From assembly GCF_004346225.1 (NCBI RefSeq), contig NZ_SMAJ01000006.1:124001-188000 (forward strand): a stretch of DNA of 64,000 bases, written 5' to 3'. The notes under the pieces were generated by a model, which was not told where the DNA came from, made no database searches, and worked only from the letters and a program-made list of their open reading frames with translations. Shown piece after piece: positions 44,605 to 54,250 of the stretch (its first letter is position 1; each line of letters begins with the position of its first letter). The position numbers and the translations under genes are program-made. The stretch comes from Paralcaligenes ureilyticus. GTDB lineage: Bacteria > Pseudomonadota > Gammaproteobacteria > Burkholderiales > Burkholderiaceae_B.

Positions 44605-45368
44605 AGCCGCCCAAACCCTATATCGTCGACTCGGTCGACAACGCGCTTGGCCTGCTAAGCCTGATCGCCGAGCACCCGGCGCTAGGCGTAACCGAACTGG
44701 CGCAACGCACCGGGCTGAACAAATCGCGCGCCTATCGCATGCTCTGTACGCTCGAGGCGCACCGCTTCGTGCTGCAAGACGAGAAAACCGCCGCCTATTC
44801 CCTAGGCCCACAGGCCTTTGTCATCGGCGTGGCCGCCACGCAGCAAAACACCCTCGCGCGTTGCGCCCAAAAACATATGCTGGCGTTAAACCAGCAAATC
44901 GACGAGACCGTCGTACTGCGCGTGCGCGAAGCCCTCGAGACCGTCTGCGTGCTGCGCTACGAAAGCACACGCGAGGTACGGCCTCTGGGCGCGGTCGGCA
45001 ACCGCCGGCCCGTTTATGCAGGCGCTTCGGGCAAAGTGCTGCTGGCGTGGGCTCCCGATACGGTGCGCTCGCAATACCTATCCAAAATCAGGCAAAAAGG
45101 CCAACTGCACAGCGCCAGCTCCGCTGTGAAAATCCATGCCGAGCTCGATACCGTAGTGCGCCGCGGCTATGCCGCAAGCGTGGGCGAGCTCTCCCCCGGA
45201 ATCGTGGCGCTGGCCGTCCCGGTGCGCGATTTCAGTGGCGACACGATTGCATCGCTTAGCGTGTCGGGGCCCGAAACACACCTGCCCGCAACCGCTACGG
45301 CCGCCATCGTCGAGCGCCTGCTGGCCACCAGCCGCGCCATTTCGGCCGAGCTGGGCTACTCGGCCTAA
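44601..45368 (+). CDS. IclR-family transcriptional regulator
   Basis: 255 residues. The N-terminal winged helix reads VDNALGLLSLIAEHPALGVT, ELAQRTGLNKSRAYRMLCTL and RFVLQDEKTAAYSLGPQAF; the C-terminal GAF-like effector domain holds PVYAGASGKVLLAW and RGYAASVGELSPGIVALAVP. Overlaps the amidohydrolase stop by four bases. Probably binds the twin palindromes at 43453 and 43632 to control its own operon. Confidence 0.93.
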   Translation: MKPPKPYIVDSVDNALGLLSLIAEHPALGVTELAQRTGLNKSRAYRMLCTLEAHRFVLQDEKTAAYSLGPQAFVIGVAATQQNTLARCAQKHMLALNQQIDETVVLRVREALETVCVLRYESTREVRPLGAVGNRRPVYAGASGKVLLAWAPDTVRSQYLSKIRQKGQLHSASSAVKIHAELDTVVRRGYAASVGELSPGIVALAVPVRDFSGDTIASLSVSGPETHLPATATAAIVERLLATSRAISAELGYSA

Positions 45369-45371
45369 GCC

Positions 45372-46826
45372 ATGTCCACTATAGAAATTACCGCGCCGGA
45401 GACAAAAAACATGAGTGCACTTGCCCAAGAGCCAAACACCGATACCCGCCCGCGCCGCCGCATGCTGCATCCGGTCATGATGATGCTCGGGGTCATCATC
45501 GCCGCCCTGGCACTTACCTACATGGTCGATTCGGGCCACTACCAGCGCAAAGGCAAACTGGTCGTACCCGGCACATACCAGGTTCTTGCCAAAACACATA
45601 ACGCCGGCGCACTGCTGGCAACCAGCGTTCCCGCCCCCACCGAAAGCCGCGCCGCGCCCGCAAGCTTCATCTCGGCGCTCAACGCCGTGCCACGCGGAAT
45701 GGTCAAGAATTCCGAGCTGATTTTCATGGTGATGTTCATCGGCGGCATGTTCGGCGTCATGCGCCGCACCGGTGTCGTCGACGCCGGCATCGACCGGCTG
45801 CTTGAAGTCACCAACGGCAACGTATATGTATTGGCGCCGCTCCTGATGCTGCTTATTGGGCTGGGCAGCACCTTCCTGGGCTTCATCTCCGAATACCTGG
45901 TCATCATCCCCGTACTGATGGTGCTGGCCAAACGGCTGGGCCTGAGCAACCTGTTTGCCGTCGCACTGGTGGCGATCGCCGCCAAAATCGGCTACATCGC
46001 TTCGGTCACCAATCCACTCGCCCTGGCAGTCGCTCAGCCGCTGGTGGGCGTGCCGCTATTTAGCGGCATAGGAATGCGGCTGGCCGTCTTCATTGTCTTC
46101 CTGCCGTTGGGCATCCTGTACTTAATGCACTACGTGCGCCGCAGCGGATATGTGCAGGCCCCATCGCACACCACGGCCGGCAAGCTATCGCCGCGCCATA
46201 CCGCCATCCTCATCGCCCTGGCGCTGGCCGGCGTGGCACTGGTTCTGGGCACACGCAACTATCATTGGCACAGCATTCAACTCGCATCGTTCTATGTATT
46301 TTTAAGTGTAGTCATTGCGCTACTGGGAGGGCTGGACTCGCGCAGCGCCTCCGACGCCTTCGTCGACGGCATGAAGGGCATGATTCTGGCGGGCCTGCTG
46401 ATCGGCCTGGCGGCTTCAGTGGAGCTGATCCTGCAAGACAGCGCCGTGCTCGACACCCTGATCCACGCCGTTACCGGCCTGGCCAAGGAACAGTCTCCCG
46501 CCTGGGTCGCACAAGGCCTGATGGGTGTACAAATGTTCCTCGACGTCTTCATCCCCTCCGTCTCAGGCAAGGCGGCCGTCACCATGCCCATCATCGGCCC
46601 CATCGCCCAGCTCTCCGGGGTAAGCGGCCAAACCACCATCCTCGCTTTCCTGCTGGGCGGGGGCCTGACCAACATGGTCACACCGACCTCGGGCATGCTT
46701 CTGGCGTACCTGGCCACCGCACGGGTCGGCTACGGCGAATGGATTCGCTTCATCCTGCCGCTATTCATCGTCCTGTTGCTGCTGTCGGGCGCAACCTTGG
46801 CCATCGCGGTGTTTATCGGGTATTGA
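45372..46826 (+). CDS. YfcC/C4-dicarboxylate-carrier-like membrane transporter
   Basis: 484 residues; the in-frame ATG at 45411 has the better SD (GGAG) and may be the true start. About eleven helices: LHPVMMMLGVIIAALALTYM, a large periplasmic-side loop, SELIFMVMFIGGMFGVMRRT, then LMLLIGLGSTFLGFISEYLV, SVTNPLALAVAQPL, and the C-terminal PSVSGKAAVTMPIIGPIAQL and LTNMVTPTSGMLLAYLATAR. YfcC relatives carry peptides or carboxylates. Coupled to the IclR and amidohydrolase genes, it likely imports the amidohydrolase substrate. Confidence 0.88.
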   Translation: MSTIEITAPETKNMSALAQEPNTDTRPRRRMLHPVMMMLGVIIAALALTYMVDSGHYQRKGKLVVPGTYQVLAKTHNAGALLATSVPAPTESRAAPASFISALNAVPRGMVKNSELIFMVMFIGGMFGVMRRTGVVDAGIDRLLEVTNGNVYVLAPLLMLLIGLGSTFLGFISEYLVIIPVLMVLAKRLGLSNLFAVALVAIAAKIGYIASVTNPLALAVAQPLVGVPLFSGIGMRLAVFIVFLPLGILYLMHYVRRSGYVQAPSHTTAGKLSPRHTAILIALALAGVALVLGTRNYHWHSIQLASFYVFLSVVIALLGGLDSRSASDAFVDGMKGMILAGLLIGLAASVELILQDSAVLDTLIHAVTGLAKEQSPAWVAQGLMGVQMFLDVFIPSVSGKAAVTMPIIGPIAQLSGVSGQTTILAFLLGGGLTNMVTPTSGMLLAYLATARVGYGEWIRFILPLFIVLLLLSGATLAIAVFIGY

Positions 46827-46853
46827 TGGGAACGGCCGCGTTTGTTTTGAGAT

Positions 46854-46877
46854 GCCACCCACAAGGGGTGGCGCTAC
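46854..46877 (-). repeat. REP hairpin, subtype D, overlapping the cphA stop codon
   Basis: Perfect subtype D copy. The TAG of its GTAG head, at 46874-46876, is the stop codon of cphA. Confidence 0.85.
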
Positions 46878-49477
46878 AGGGCGACGCTACGCGACGCCAG
46901 CAACTTCCCATCCGACTCAATCTTCTGCGCGATATACGCAAGCGATTCCTCCACCTGGTCAATCAGAATCAGGCACAGCTCGCCTGCTTTCAATTGATCA
47001 AGCGCCGCATCGATCGCCAGGAACTCCCCGCGGATTTCCTGCACAGCGCGAGTACGGCGGGCATTCACCAGGCCTTCCCGAAGCAGCGCCAGCACCTCGC
47101 CATCGACGCGGCCTCGCTGACACATATCCTGATACAGAATCACCTCGTCAAACGCGCCCCCCAAAATCTCCGTCTGACGACGAATATCAATATCGCGCCG
47201 ATCGCCCGCGCCGCTGATGACCGCCACCCTCCGGGTAGCCGGCATGCTGTCGATGGCCCGCACCAACGCCAGCATGGCATCCGGGTTATGGCCATAGTCC
47301 GCTATCAGCGTCGCCCCACGATAAGAAAACACATTGAAGCGACCCGGCGCAGCCTGCGCATCGTTGACGAAATCGCCAAGCCCCGCCTGCACGGCCGGCC
47401 ATGTCAACCCCAGCGCCCACACGGCCGCCAGAGCCGCCATCGCGTTCTCAACCTGAAAGCCTATCGTGCCGCCGCGCGTAAGAGGAATGCGGTCGAGCTC
47501 GAAGCGGCGTTCAAAACGGCCTTCAGCCAGCACGATGTCCCCAGCCTCTACATACACCACGCGCTGCCCCCTGGCGCGATGATTGGCGAGAACAGGGTTG
47601 TTGCCGTCGGCGGCAAAAAATGTGACGCCGCCCGGGCAGTTCTCGGCCATGGCGGCCACGATGGGATCCGCCGCATTCAATACAGCCACGCCATCGGTCG
47701 ATACGTTCTCCACCACCACGCGCTTGACGATGGCCAGATCTTCCACGGTACTGATAAAGTTCAGCCCCAGATGATCACCCATCCCTATATTGGTCACCAC
47801 AGCGACATCGCAGCGATCAAAACCCAAACCCTCCCGCAATATTCCGCCGCGCGCTGTTTCAAACACCGCCGCATCAACATAGGGATGCATCAACACATTG
47901 CGCGCGCTGCGCGGGCCGCTGCAATCACCCGTATCGATACGTTCATGACCGATATACACCCCATCCGAGTTGGTCATGCCCACACAGCGTCCGGCACTGG
48001 CCATCAAATGGGCAATCAGCCGCACCGTCGTGGTTTTACCATTGGTGCCCGCCACCGCCACCAGCGGAATGCGTCCATTGTCGCCATCGCAGAACATATT
48101 GGCGATAATCGCATCGCCCACCGCACGGCCTTTGCCAAACGACGGGCTCAAATGCATGCGCAATCCCGGTGCGGCGTTGACTTCCACAATGCGGCCAGCC
48201 TGCTTGTCGAGCGGCTCGTACACGTTGTCACCCACCAGATCGATGCCGCAAATGTCCAGCCCAACCATTTGCGCCGCGGCAACAGCGCTGGCGGCCAATT
48301 CCGGGTGAACATGATCGGTCACATCGGTAGCCGTACCGCCGGTGCTAAGGTTGGCATTGTTGCGCAGAACGACCCGGACACCTTTTTCCGGAACCGAATC
48401 GGGCGCATACCCTTGCTTGGCGATGGTCGCCAGGGCGATGACATCCAATCGTATCAATGTCAACGATGTGCCGTGGCCCTCGCCGCGGGCCGGATCGGCA
48501 TTGATCAGCTCTACCAGCTGGACAATGCTGCGGCGGCCGTCGCCGATCACTTGCGGAGGATCGCGTCGCGCGGCGGCGACCAGCTTGTCGCCCACCACCA
48601 GCAAACGAAAATCGTGACCGGGAAAATAACGCTCCACAATCACCTCTGTACCTCTGGCGCAGGCCAGCGCATACCCGGCCAACACTTGCTCGCGGGTTTG
48701 CACATTGACGGTAACGCCCTTTCCCTGATTGCCATCACGCGGCTTTACGACCACGGGGGCGCCGATTTCAAGCGCCGCGGCCCAGGCATCTTCCGCGCTA
48801 CTTACACAGCGACCGTCGGGCACCGGCACACCAGCGGTAGCCAACAGCATTTTGGTCAGTTCTTTGTCTTGTGCGATAGACTCTCCAATCGCACTCGTTC
48901 CATCGGTTTCAGCAGCCTGAATCCGCCGCTGCTTGCAGCCCCAGCCAAACTGCACCACGCTGCCCTGCGTCAAGCGTCGATAAGGAATAGCTCGCTCAAG
49001 CGCCGCGGAAACGATAGACCCGGTACTCGGACCCAGGCGCACGTCTTCATTCGTTTCCCGCAAACGCGCAAGCGCATCGGCCAGGTCAAAGGGCGTGTCG
49101 TGCATGGCGGCCATGCACAAGTCCTGGGCCAGCGCGAAGGCCAGTCGACCGACCTCTTCCTCACTGTATTCAACCACCACCTGATAAACGCCAGGTTCAA
49201 TGGTGGAAGACGTGCGGCTAAAAGTGATCGGGCACCCTGCCTGGGTTTGCAGCCGCAAGGCGGCCGAGGCCAACGCATGCGCGAGCGAGCCGGCCTGGCC
49301 GGGGGCGGGCAGCCTCAGAATATCGATATCGGGAAAGCGTGCACGCAGTGCATTTCCGAAGCTCTCCTGCTCGCCAATGCTGCGCTCCAGCTCGTCGCAA
49401 GACACAATGGCTTCAATCGCCGTCTGCCGACACCACAGATTGGGGCCGCGCAGCGCGCGTACACGTGATACATCCAT
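46874..49477 (-). CDS. cphA: Cyanophycin synthetase CphA
   Basis: 867 residues, full length. N-terminal domain begins MDVSRVRALRGPNLWCRQTA; ATP-grasp domain near residues 215-470 with GAPVVVKPRDGNQGKGVTVN, VERYFPGHDFRLLVVGDKLV and IVEVNAAPGLRMHL; Mur ligase-like domain with P-loop VAVAGTNGKTTTVRLIAHL, ETARGGILREGLGFDRCDVA, TNIGMGDHLG and a C-terminal ligase lobe with ADYGHNPDAMLALV and GAGDRRDIDIRRQ. It polymerises aspartate backbone and arginine side chains. The stop codon lies in a REP head. Follows the short paralogue by 21 bp. Confidence 0.95.
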   Translation of the reverse strand: MDVSRVRALRGPNLWCRQTAIEAIVSCDELERSIGEQESFGNALRARFPDIDILRLPAPGQAGSLAHALASAALRLQTQAGCPITFSRTSSTIEPGVYQVVVEYSEEEVGRLAFALAQDLCMAAMHDTPFDLADALARLRETNEDVRLGPSTGSIVSAALERAIPYRRLTQGSVVQFGWGCKQRRIQAAETDGTSAIGESIAQDKELTKMLLATAGVPVPDGRCVSSAEDAWAAALEIGAPVVVKPRDGNQGKGVTVNVQTREQVLAGYALACARGTEVIVERYFPGHDFRLLVVGDKLVAAARRDPPQVIGDGRRSIVQLVELINADPARGEGHGTSLTLIRLDVIALATIAKQGYAPDSVPEKGVRVVLRNNANLSTGGTATDVTDHVHPELAASAVAAAQMVGLDICGIDLVGDNVYEPLDKQAGRIVEVNAAPGLRMHLSPSFGKGRAVGDAIIANMFCDGDNGRIPLVAVAGTNGKTTTVRLIAHLMASAGRCVGMTNSDGVYIGHERIDTGDCSGPRSARNVLMHPYVDAAVFETARGGILREGLGFDRCDVAVVTNIGMGDHLGLNFISTVEDLAIVKRVVVENVSTDGVAVLNAADPIVAAMAENCPGGVTFFAADGNNPVLANHRARGQRVVYVEAGDIVLAEGRFERRFELDRIPLTRGGTIGFQVENAMAALAAVWALGLTWPAVQAGLGDFVNDAQAAPGRFNVFSYRGATLIADYGHNPDAMLALVRAIDSMPATRRVAVISGAGDRRDIDIRRQTEILGGAFDEVILYQDMCQRGRVDGEVLALLREGLVNARRTRAVQEIRGEFLAIDAALDQLKAGELCLILIDQVEESLAYIAQKIESDGKLLASRSVAL

Positions 49478-49498
49478 GAACCGATTTTCCTTATTGCC

Positions 49499-51709
49499 TC
49501 AGGCCGCTATTTCGAGAGTCGGCGCAACGCCCTCTGCGGGCGCTTCGGCCAGATCAAAACCAAACGTCTCAATACCCGTGCGCATCAATTCGGGACTGAT
49601 GTCCAGCGCCCAGGCTGCGCCCACCGCCGCCAGAATATTTTCAACCTGAAAGGGAAGCTTCCCACCCCCGGTCAGGGCAATGGCCGAGAGTTCGGCCAAT
49701 ACGGTTTGCTCCTGTCCATGGGCCAGGACGACCTGGGCATCATGCACGAAAACCGCACGCCCGCCCTCGGCCAGGTGCTCGACGATAATCGGCGCACCGC
49801 CGTCGAGGCCGAAGAAAATCACCGAACCGTCACACAAAGGCGCCATGGCCGCGACCGGCGGATCGTCGGCATTGAGCACCGCCACCCCATCGGGCAGCAC
49901 CACATCGACCTGCGTGCGCAGTACCGTGGCCATCTGCTCAACGTCGTGAATATAGAATTCGGGCAAGGCAGATGCCGGATCCAGGTTGGTCACGACCCCC
50001 ACCTGGCATCGGTCGTAGGACAAGCCTTCGCTTAAAATGCTGCGGCCGCCCGTCTCGATGACTCCCGCCTGAACCGCACGGTTGATCACGACACGATGGC
50101 CGGCGGCCCAATTGGCGCAATCGTTTTTCGCCACGTGGCGACGGCCGAAAAACAGACCGTTGCTGCACGCCAGACCCGTGTATTGGCCGCTCAATTGCAG
50201 AAGATGGGCCACTACGCGCGCGACCGTCGTCTTCCCTTTGCTTCCCGTCACGCCCACAATCGGTATGCGGCCGCTATCGCCTTGCGGGAACAAGTGATCG
50301 ACAATCGCCTGGCCTACCGGCCGCGGCTCACCCGATGCCGGCTTCAGATGCATCAGCAGGCCCGGGCCGGCGTTAACTTCAACCAGCGCGCCGCGCTGTT
50401 CCGACAGAGGCCGGGAGATATCTTCGGCAACCAGATCCACCCCCGCAATGTCCAGGCCAACCACGCGGGCGGCCAGCGCCACCGTCGCCGCCGTACTGGG
50501 GTGCACCGAATCGGTCACATCGATCGACACATTGCCGCTGCGCTGTATCAGCACTGGCAAGCCCTGCGCCGGAACAGACTCGGCGCCAAGTTGCTGGCGC
50601 GCCAACTCGAGGCGCGCGGCCGAATCCAGACGAATCAGGTTCAGTGGTTGATCCTCATCACGTCCGCGCCGCGGGTCTGTATTCAACTGGCTATCGATCA
50701 ACTGAACCACCGTGCTGACGCCGTCACCGACCACCGTCGCCTCCTCGCCGCGAGCCGCAGCAACCATGCGCCCGCCCACAACCAGCAACCGATGTTCATT
50801 GCCGTAGATAAAACGTTCGACCATCACGCCGCTACCCTCGTCTACCGCAACGGCGTAGGCAGTTTCAACCTCTTCCCGAGTCGTCAGGTTGGTAAACACG
50901 CCCCGCCCGTGATTGCCGTCGATGGGTTTGATCACCACAGGCAAACCTATCGATTGCGCCGTATCCCAGGCATCTTGCGGGCTATCGACCAGGTACCCTT
51001 CCGGAACCGGCACGCCGCATGTCTGAAGCAGGCTGCGGGTCAGATCCTTGTCGCGCGAGATGCCTTCGGCAATCGCACTGGTGCGGTCGGTTTCCGCCGT
51101 CCAGATACGACGCTGGCGCGCTCCGTAACCCAGCTGAACCAGGTTGGCTTCACTCAAACGATTGATTGGAATATCGCGATCATCGGCCGCGTCCACAATA
51201 CATGCGGTGCTGGGCCCCAAGCGGAGGGAATCCGTCAATTCGCGCAGTTCGGCGATCGCCGCGGGTACGTCGAAAGGCCGGTCTTCAATCGCAGCCATTA
51301 CCAAATCGCGCGCCAGGTAAAGGGCGGCGCGCGTAACCGGTTCATGCCAGGCGCGCACAATAATCTTGTAAACGCCGCGCACCGAAGTTTCGCGAGCCCG
51401 GCCCAGGCCCCCCTGCATCTCGCCGCCCAGGCTCTGCAACTCCAGCGTGACGTGCTCCATGATATGACCAGGCCACGTGCCGCGGCGCAAACGCTGCAAA
51501 AACCCGCCACGCTCACCCACACTGCAACGATGCTCGATCAACGACGGGAGCCACGCGACCAATCGCTCGTAAAATCCGGGAATAGTATTGGAAGGAAAGT
51601 CTTCCAGCTCGCCGATATCAACCCAGGCTTCGATGACCGGGCGGTAGGTCCAGATATTCGGCCCACGCAAATACAGCATATTGATGAATTCAATGCTTTT
51701 CTTTTTCAT
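49499..51709 (-). CDS. Second cyanophycin synthetase-like protein (CphA-prime, short)
   Basis: 736 residues from the ATG at 51709 (MKKKSIEFINMLYLRGPNIW); the SD is weak and the frame reaches 51751. ATP-grasp and Mur domains are kept: LPVVIKPIDGNHGRGVFTNL, VERFIYGNEHRLLVVGGRMV, ALVEVNAGPGLLMH, P-loop GVTGSKGKTTVARVV and TGGRSILSEGLSYDRCQVGV. It ends soon after FQVENILAAVGAAWALD, so it lacks the roughly 130-residue C-terminal ligase lobe present in CphA. Such short copies accompany cphA in many betaproteobacteria; whether it adds one residue only or assists CphA is open. Confidence 0.92.
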   Translation of the reverse strand: MKKKSIEFINMLYLRGPNIWTYRPVIEAWVDIGELEDFPSNTIPGFYERLVAWLPSLIEHRCSVGERGGFLQRLRRGTWPGHIMEHVTLELQSLGGEMQGGLGRARETSVRGVYKIIVRAWHEPVTRAALYLARDLVMAAIEDRPFDVPAAIAELRELTDSLRLGPSTACIVDAADDRDIPINRLSEANLVQLGYGARQRRIWTAETDRTSAIAEGISRDKDLTRSLLQTCGVPVPEGYLVDSPQDAWDTAQSIGLPVVIKPIDGNHGRGVFTNLTTREEVETAYAVAVDEGSGVMVERFIYGNEHRLLVVGGRMVAAARGEEATVVGDGVSTVVQLIDSQLNTDPRRGRDEDQPLNLIRLDSAARLELARQQLGAESVPAQGLPVLIQRSGNVSIDVTDSVHPSTAATVALAARVVGLDIAGVDLVAEDISRPLSEQRGALVEVNAGPGLLMHLKPASGEPRPVGQAIVDHLFPQGDSGRIPIVGVTGSKGKTTVARVVAHLLQLSGQYTGLACSNGLFFGRRHVAKNDCANWAAGHRVVINRAVQAGVIETGGRSILSEGLSYDRCQVGVVTNLDPASALPEFYIHDVEQMATVLRTQVDVVLPDGVAVLNADDPPVAAMAPLCDGSVIFFGLDGGAPIIVEHLAEGGRAVFVHDAQVVLAHGQEQTVLAELSAIALTGGGKLPFQVENILAAVGAAWALDISPELMRTGIETFGFDLAEAPAEGVAPTLEIAA

Positions 51710-51786
51710 CTTTGAATGGGCAGAAGCGTCGCGCAAAGCCAAAATTGCCACGCAAACAAATATTTATGAACTAATGATTAATAATG

Positions 51787-51802
51787 GCGGTAATTTGACC
51801 GC
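51787..51802. other. Short hairpin in the cph divergent promoter region
   Basis: Arms GCGGT and ACCGC around six bases in the AT-rich 255-bp gap between the two divergent cyanophycin operons; possible regulator site, weak. Confidence 0.3.
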
Positions 51803-51964
51803 AAAATATGCGAAGCTTGCGAAAAGATCCGAAAATTTTGTTGCCAGACGTAAAAAAACCACACTAAACTGCCAGCCCGTCGACGAAACAGCACGCTGCG
51901 ACGCGGCGAAATCGTACTACTATTTCAAAATCCTCATATTTTGGGGACAGATCACGTCGTATCC

Positions 51965-54250
51965 ATGAAAATTGAATTGAACGCTCCAGGCCTTTACACG
52001 GACAATCTGCCCGACGTCTGGCGCGCTTCCGTATTGCCGCAACTTGCCGATCAGGAAACCATTCTGGCCTGGCTGGAAACAGATCTGGATCAGCGCTTGC
52101 ATTTTGCCGACGGCCTGCTGCTGGTGACTAACCGCCGGCTGCTCGTCAAAGAGCCGGGCGCGGCGGACTGGTTGTCCTGGCCCCTGCTGCCGGGGTTGTG
52201 GCTGCGCCACTATGACCACGCAGGTGTCGGCACGCTCGAACTGCAGGACGCGCGTGCCCGGCTGGCGGGCTGGCGCTACACCCTGGGCCGTCAGGACGCC
52301 GCGCTGCGGCTGATTGCTCAGTTCAACAGGCAGCGCGACACAACGCCAGGCGGCCCATCCGCCCCGCCCCTCGCGCACGACGAACGGCCGGGCGGCGCGG
52401 CAGAGAACCAGGCGCCGCCTTCGACCTGGGCTTTGTTGCGCCTATGGCGCTTTGCCAAACCGTATCGCACAGCCCTCTTGATCGGCTTTCTGTTAACGCT
52501 GGGCTCGACCGCCGCCGCGCTGGTACCGCCGTACCTGACCATGCCGTTGATGGACGACGTACTGATACCGTTTCAAAACGGTGTGCCGATCGACTACGGC
52601 CTGGTGGAGCTCTATCTAATCGGGCTATTGGCCTCGTCCCTGCTCGCCTGGCTGTTGGGCTGGGGCCGCACCTATATTCTGGCCTGGGTGAGCGAACGCA
52701 TCGGCGCAGACCTGCGCACCACCACCTACCAGCACCTGCAACAGCTTTCCCTGCAATACTTCGGCGGCAAGCGCACGGGCGACCTGATCGCGCGCATAGG
52801 CTCGGAATCCGACCGCATCTGCCTGTTTCTTTCGCTGCACCTGCTTGAATTCTTCACCGACGTGCTGATGATCATCATGACGGCGGCGATTCTGCTGGCG
52901 ATCAATCCCTGGCTGGCGGTGGCGACCCTGCTTCCCCTGCCGTTCATCGTCTGGATGATTCATCTGGTGCGCGACCGCTTGCGCCACGGATTCGAGAAGG
53001 TCGACCGCATCTGGTCGGAAATCACCAACGTGCTGGCCGATACGATACCGGGCATACGGGTGGTCAAGGCGTTTGCCCAGGAACGGCGCGAAGTGGCGCG
53101 CTTTCGCGAAGCGAACAACCGCAACCTGGCCGTCAATGACCGAGTCAACATGGTGTGGTCGCTGTTTTCTCCCACGGTCACACTACTGACCGAAATCGGC
53201 CTTCTGGTCGTGTGGGTCTTCGGCATCTGGCTGGTGGCCGAGCGTGAAATCACGGTGGGGGTTCTGACGGCCTTTCTGGCTTATATCAGCCGCTTTTACA
53301 TCCGCCTGGACTCTATGAGCCGCATCGTTTCGTTTACACAAAAGGCCGCCACAGGCGCGAAGCGCATCTTCGATATTCTGGACCACGTCTCCAGCGTGCC
53401 CGAATCGACCCGGCCCGTCCATCTCGAGCACGTCACGGGCCGCATCGAACTACGCAAGGTCGGCTTTCGCTACGGCAATCGCGCCGTCATCCGCGGGATC
53501 AACCTGGAGATTGCGCCGGGAGAAATGATAGGCCTGGTGGGGCATAGCGGGTCGGGCAAAAGCACGCTGGTCAATCTCATCTGCCGCTTCTACGATGTGT
53601 CGGCCGGCGCCATATTCATCGATGGCGTCGATATCCGCTCGCTGCCCATTTCCGAATATCGGCGCAACATCGGCCTGGTGCTGCAAGAGCCCTTCCTGTT
53701 TTTCGGCACAATCGCCGAGAACATCGCCTACGGCAAACCCGAGGCCAGCCGCGAAGAAATCATCGCGGCTGCCCGCGCGGCCAATGCCCACGAATTCATC
53801 CTGCGTCTGCCCCACGGCTACGACTCGCTGGTCGGAGAGCGCGGCTATGCCTTATCGGGCGGCGAGCGGCAACGCATTTCCATCGCCCGCGCACTCCTGA
53901 TCAATCCACGCATCCTGATACTGGACGAAGCCACCTCATCGGTGGACACGAACACCGAAAAGGAAATCCAGAAAGCGCTCGATAACCTGGTGCGAGGCCG
54001 CACCACCATTTCCATCGCACATCGGCTAAGCACGCTGCGCCAGGCCGACCGCCTGGTGGTGCTTGAACGCGGCCGCATCGTCGAAGTAGGCCCGCACGAC
54101 GAGCTCATAGCCCGCAACGGCGCATACTCGCGGCTCTATCAGGCGCAGGCCCAACAAGCGGCGGCCGACGCCAGCGACGCCCATTGGGACGAGGCGAAAG
54201 GCGAGCGCGACACCGCCGAAATAAAGGGGCGCGAAGATGAAACAGTCTGA
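51965..54250 (+). CDS. Cyanophycin-associated ABC transporter, fused permease/ATPase with extra N-terminal domain
   Basis: 761 residues from the ATG at 51965; a short upstream extension is unsupported. Residues ~1-130 are extra: LLLVTNRRLLVKEPGAADWL and VGTLELQDARARLAGWRYTL then ALRLIAQF resemble a bacterial PH-like domain. Then a six-helix exporter domain (FAKPYRTALLIGFLLTLGST onward) and an ATPase with Walker A GLVGHSGSGKST, Q-loop LVLQEPFLFFGTIAENI, signature LSGGERQRIS and Walker B ILILDEATSSVDT. As a half transporter it should dimerise. Overlaps the DUF1854 gene by 14 bp and is divergent from the synthetases. Confidence 0.9.
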   Translation: MKIELNAPGLYTDNLPDVWRASVLPQLADQETILAWLETDLDQRLHFADGLLLVTNRRLLVKEPGAADWLSWPLLPGLWLRHYDHAGVGTLELQDARARLAGWRYTLGRQDAALRLIAQFNRQRDTTPGGPSAPPLAHDERPGGAAENQAPPSTWALLRLWRFAKPYRTALLIGFLLTLGSTAAALVPPYLTMPLMDDVLIPFQNGVPIDYGLVELYLIGLLASSLLAWLLGWGRTYILAWVSERIGADLRTTTYQHLQQLSLQYFGGKRTGDLIARIGSESDRICLFLSLHLLEFFTDVLMIIMTAAILLAINPWLAVATLLPLPFIVWMIHLVRDRLRHGFEKVDRIWSEITNVLADTIPGIRVVKAFAQERREVARFREANNRNLAVNDRVNMVWSLFSPTVTLLTEIGLLVVWVFGIWLVAEREITVGVLTAFLAYISRFYIRLDSMSRIVSFTQKAATGAKRIFDILDHVSSVPESTRPVHLEHVTGRIELRKVGFRYGNRAVIRGINLEIAPGEMIGLVGHSGSGKSTLVNLICRFYDVSAGAIFIDGVDIRSLPISEYRRNIGLVLQEPFLFFGTIAENIAYGKPEASREEIIAAARAANAHEFILRLPHGYDSLVGERGYALSGGERQRISIARALLINPRILILDEATSSVDTNTEKEIQKALDNLVRGRTTISIAHRLSTLRQADRLVVLERGRIVEVGPHDELIARNGAYSRLYQAQAQQAAADASDAHWDEAKGERDTAEIKGREDETV

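Noticed and set aside
46265-49468. Plus-strand open frame of 1067 codons opposite cphA
   Set aside because: It lies antisense to the well-recognised cyanophycin synthetase and overlaps the end of the YfcC gene; its composition is low in hydrophobic blocks and matches a GC-rich shadow frame.
50096-51715. Plus-strand open frame of 539 codons opposite the short synthetase
   Set aside because: Exact antisense of a clear ATP-grasp/Mur protein; rich in His, Arg and Gln as expected for a shadow frame.
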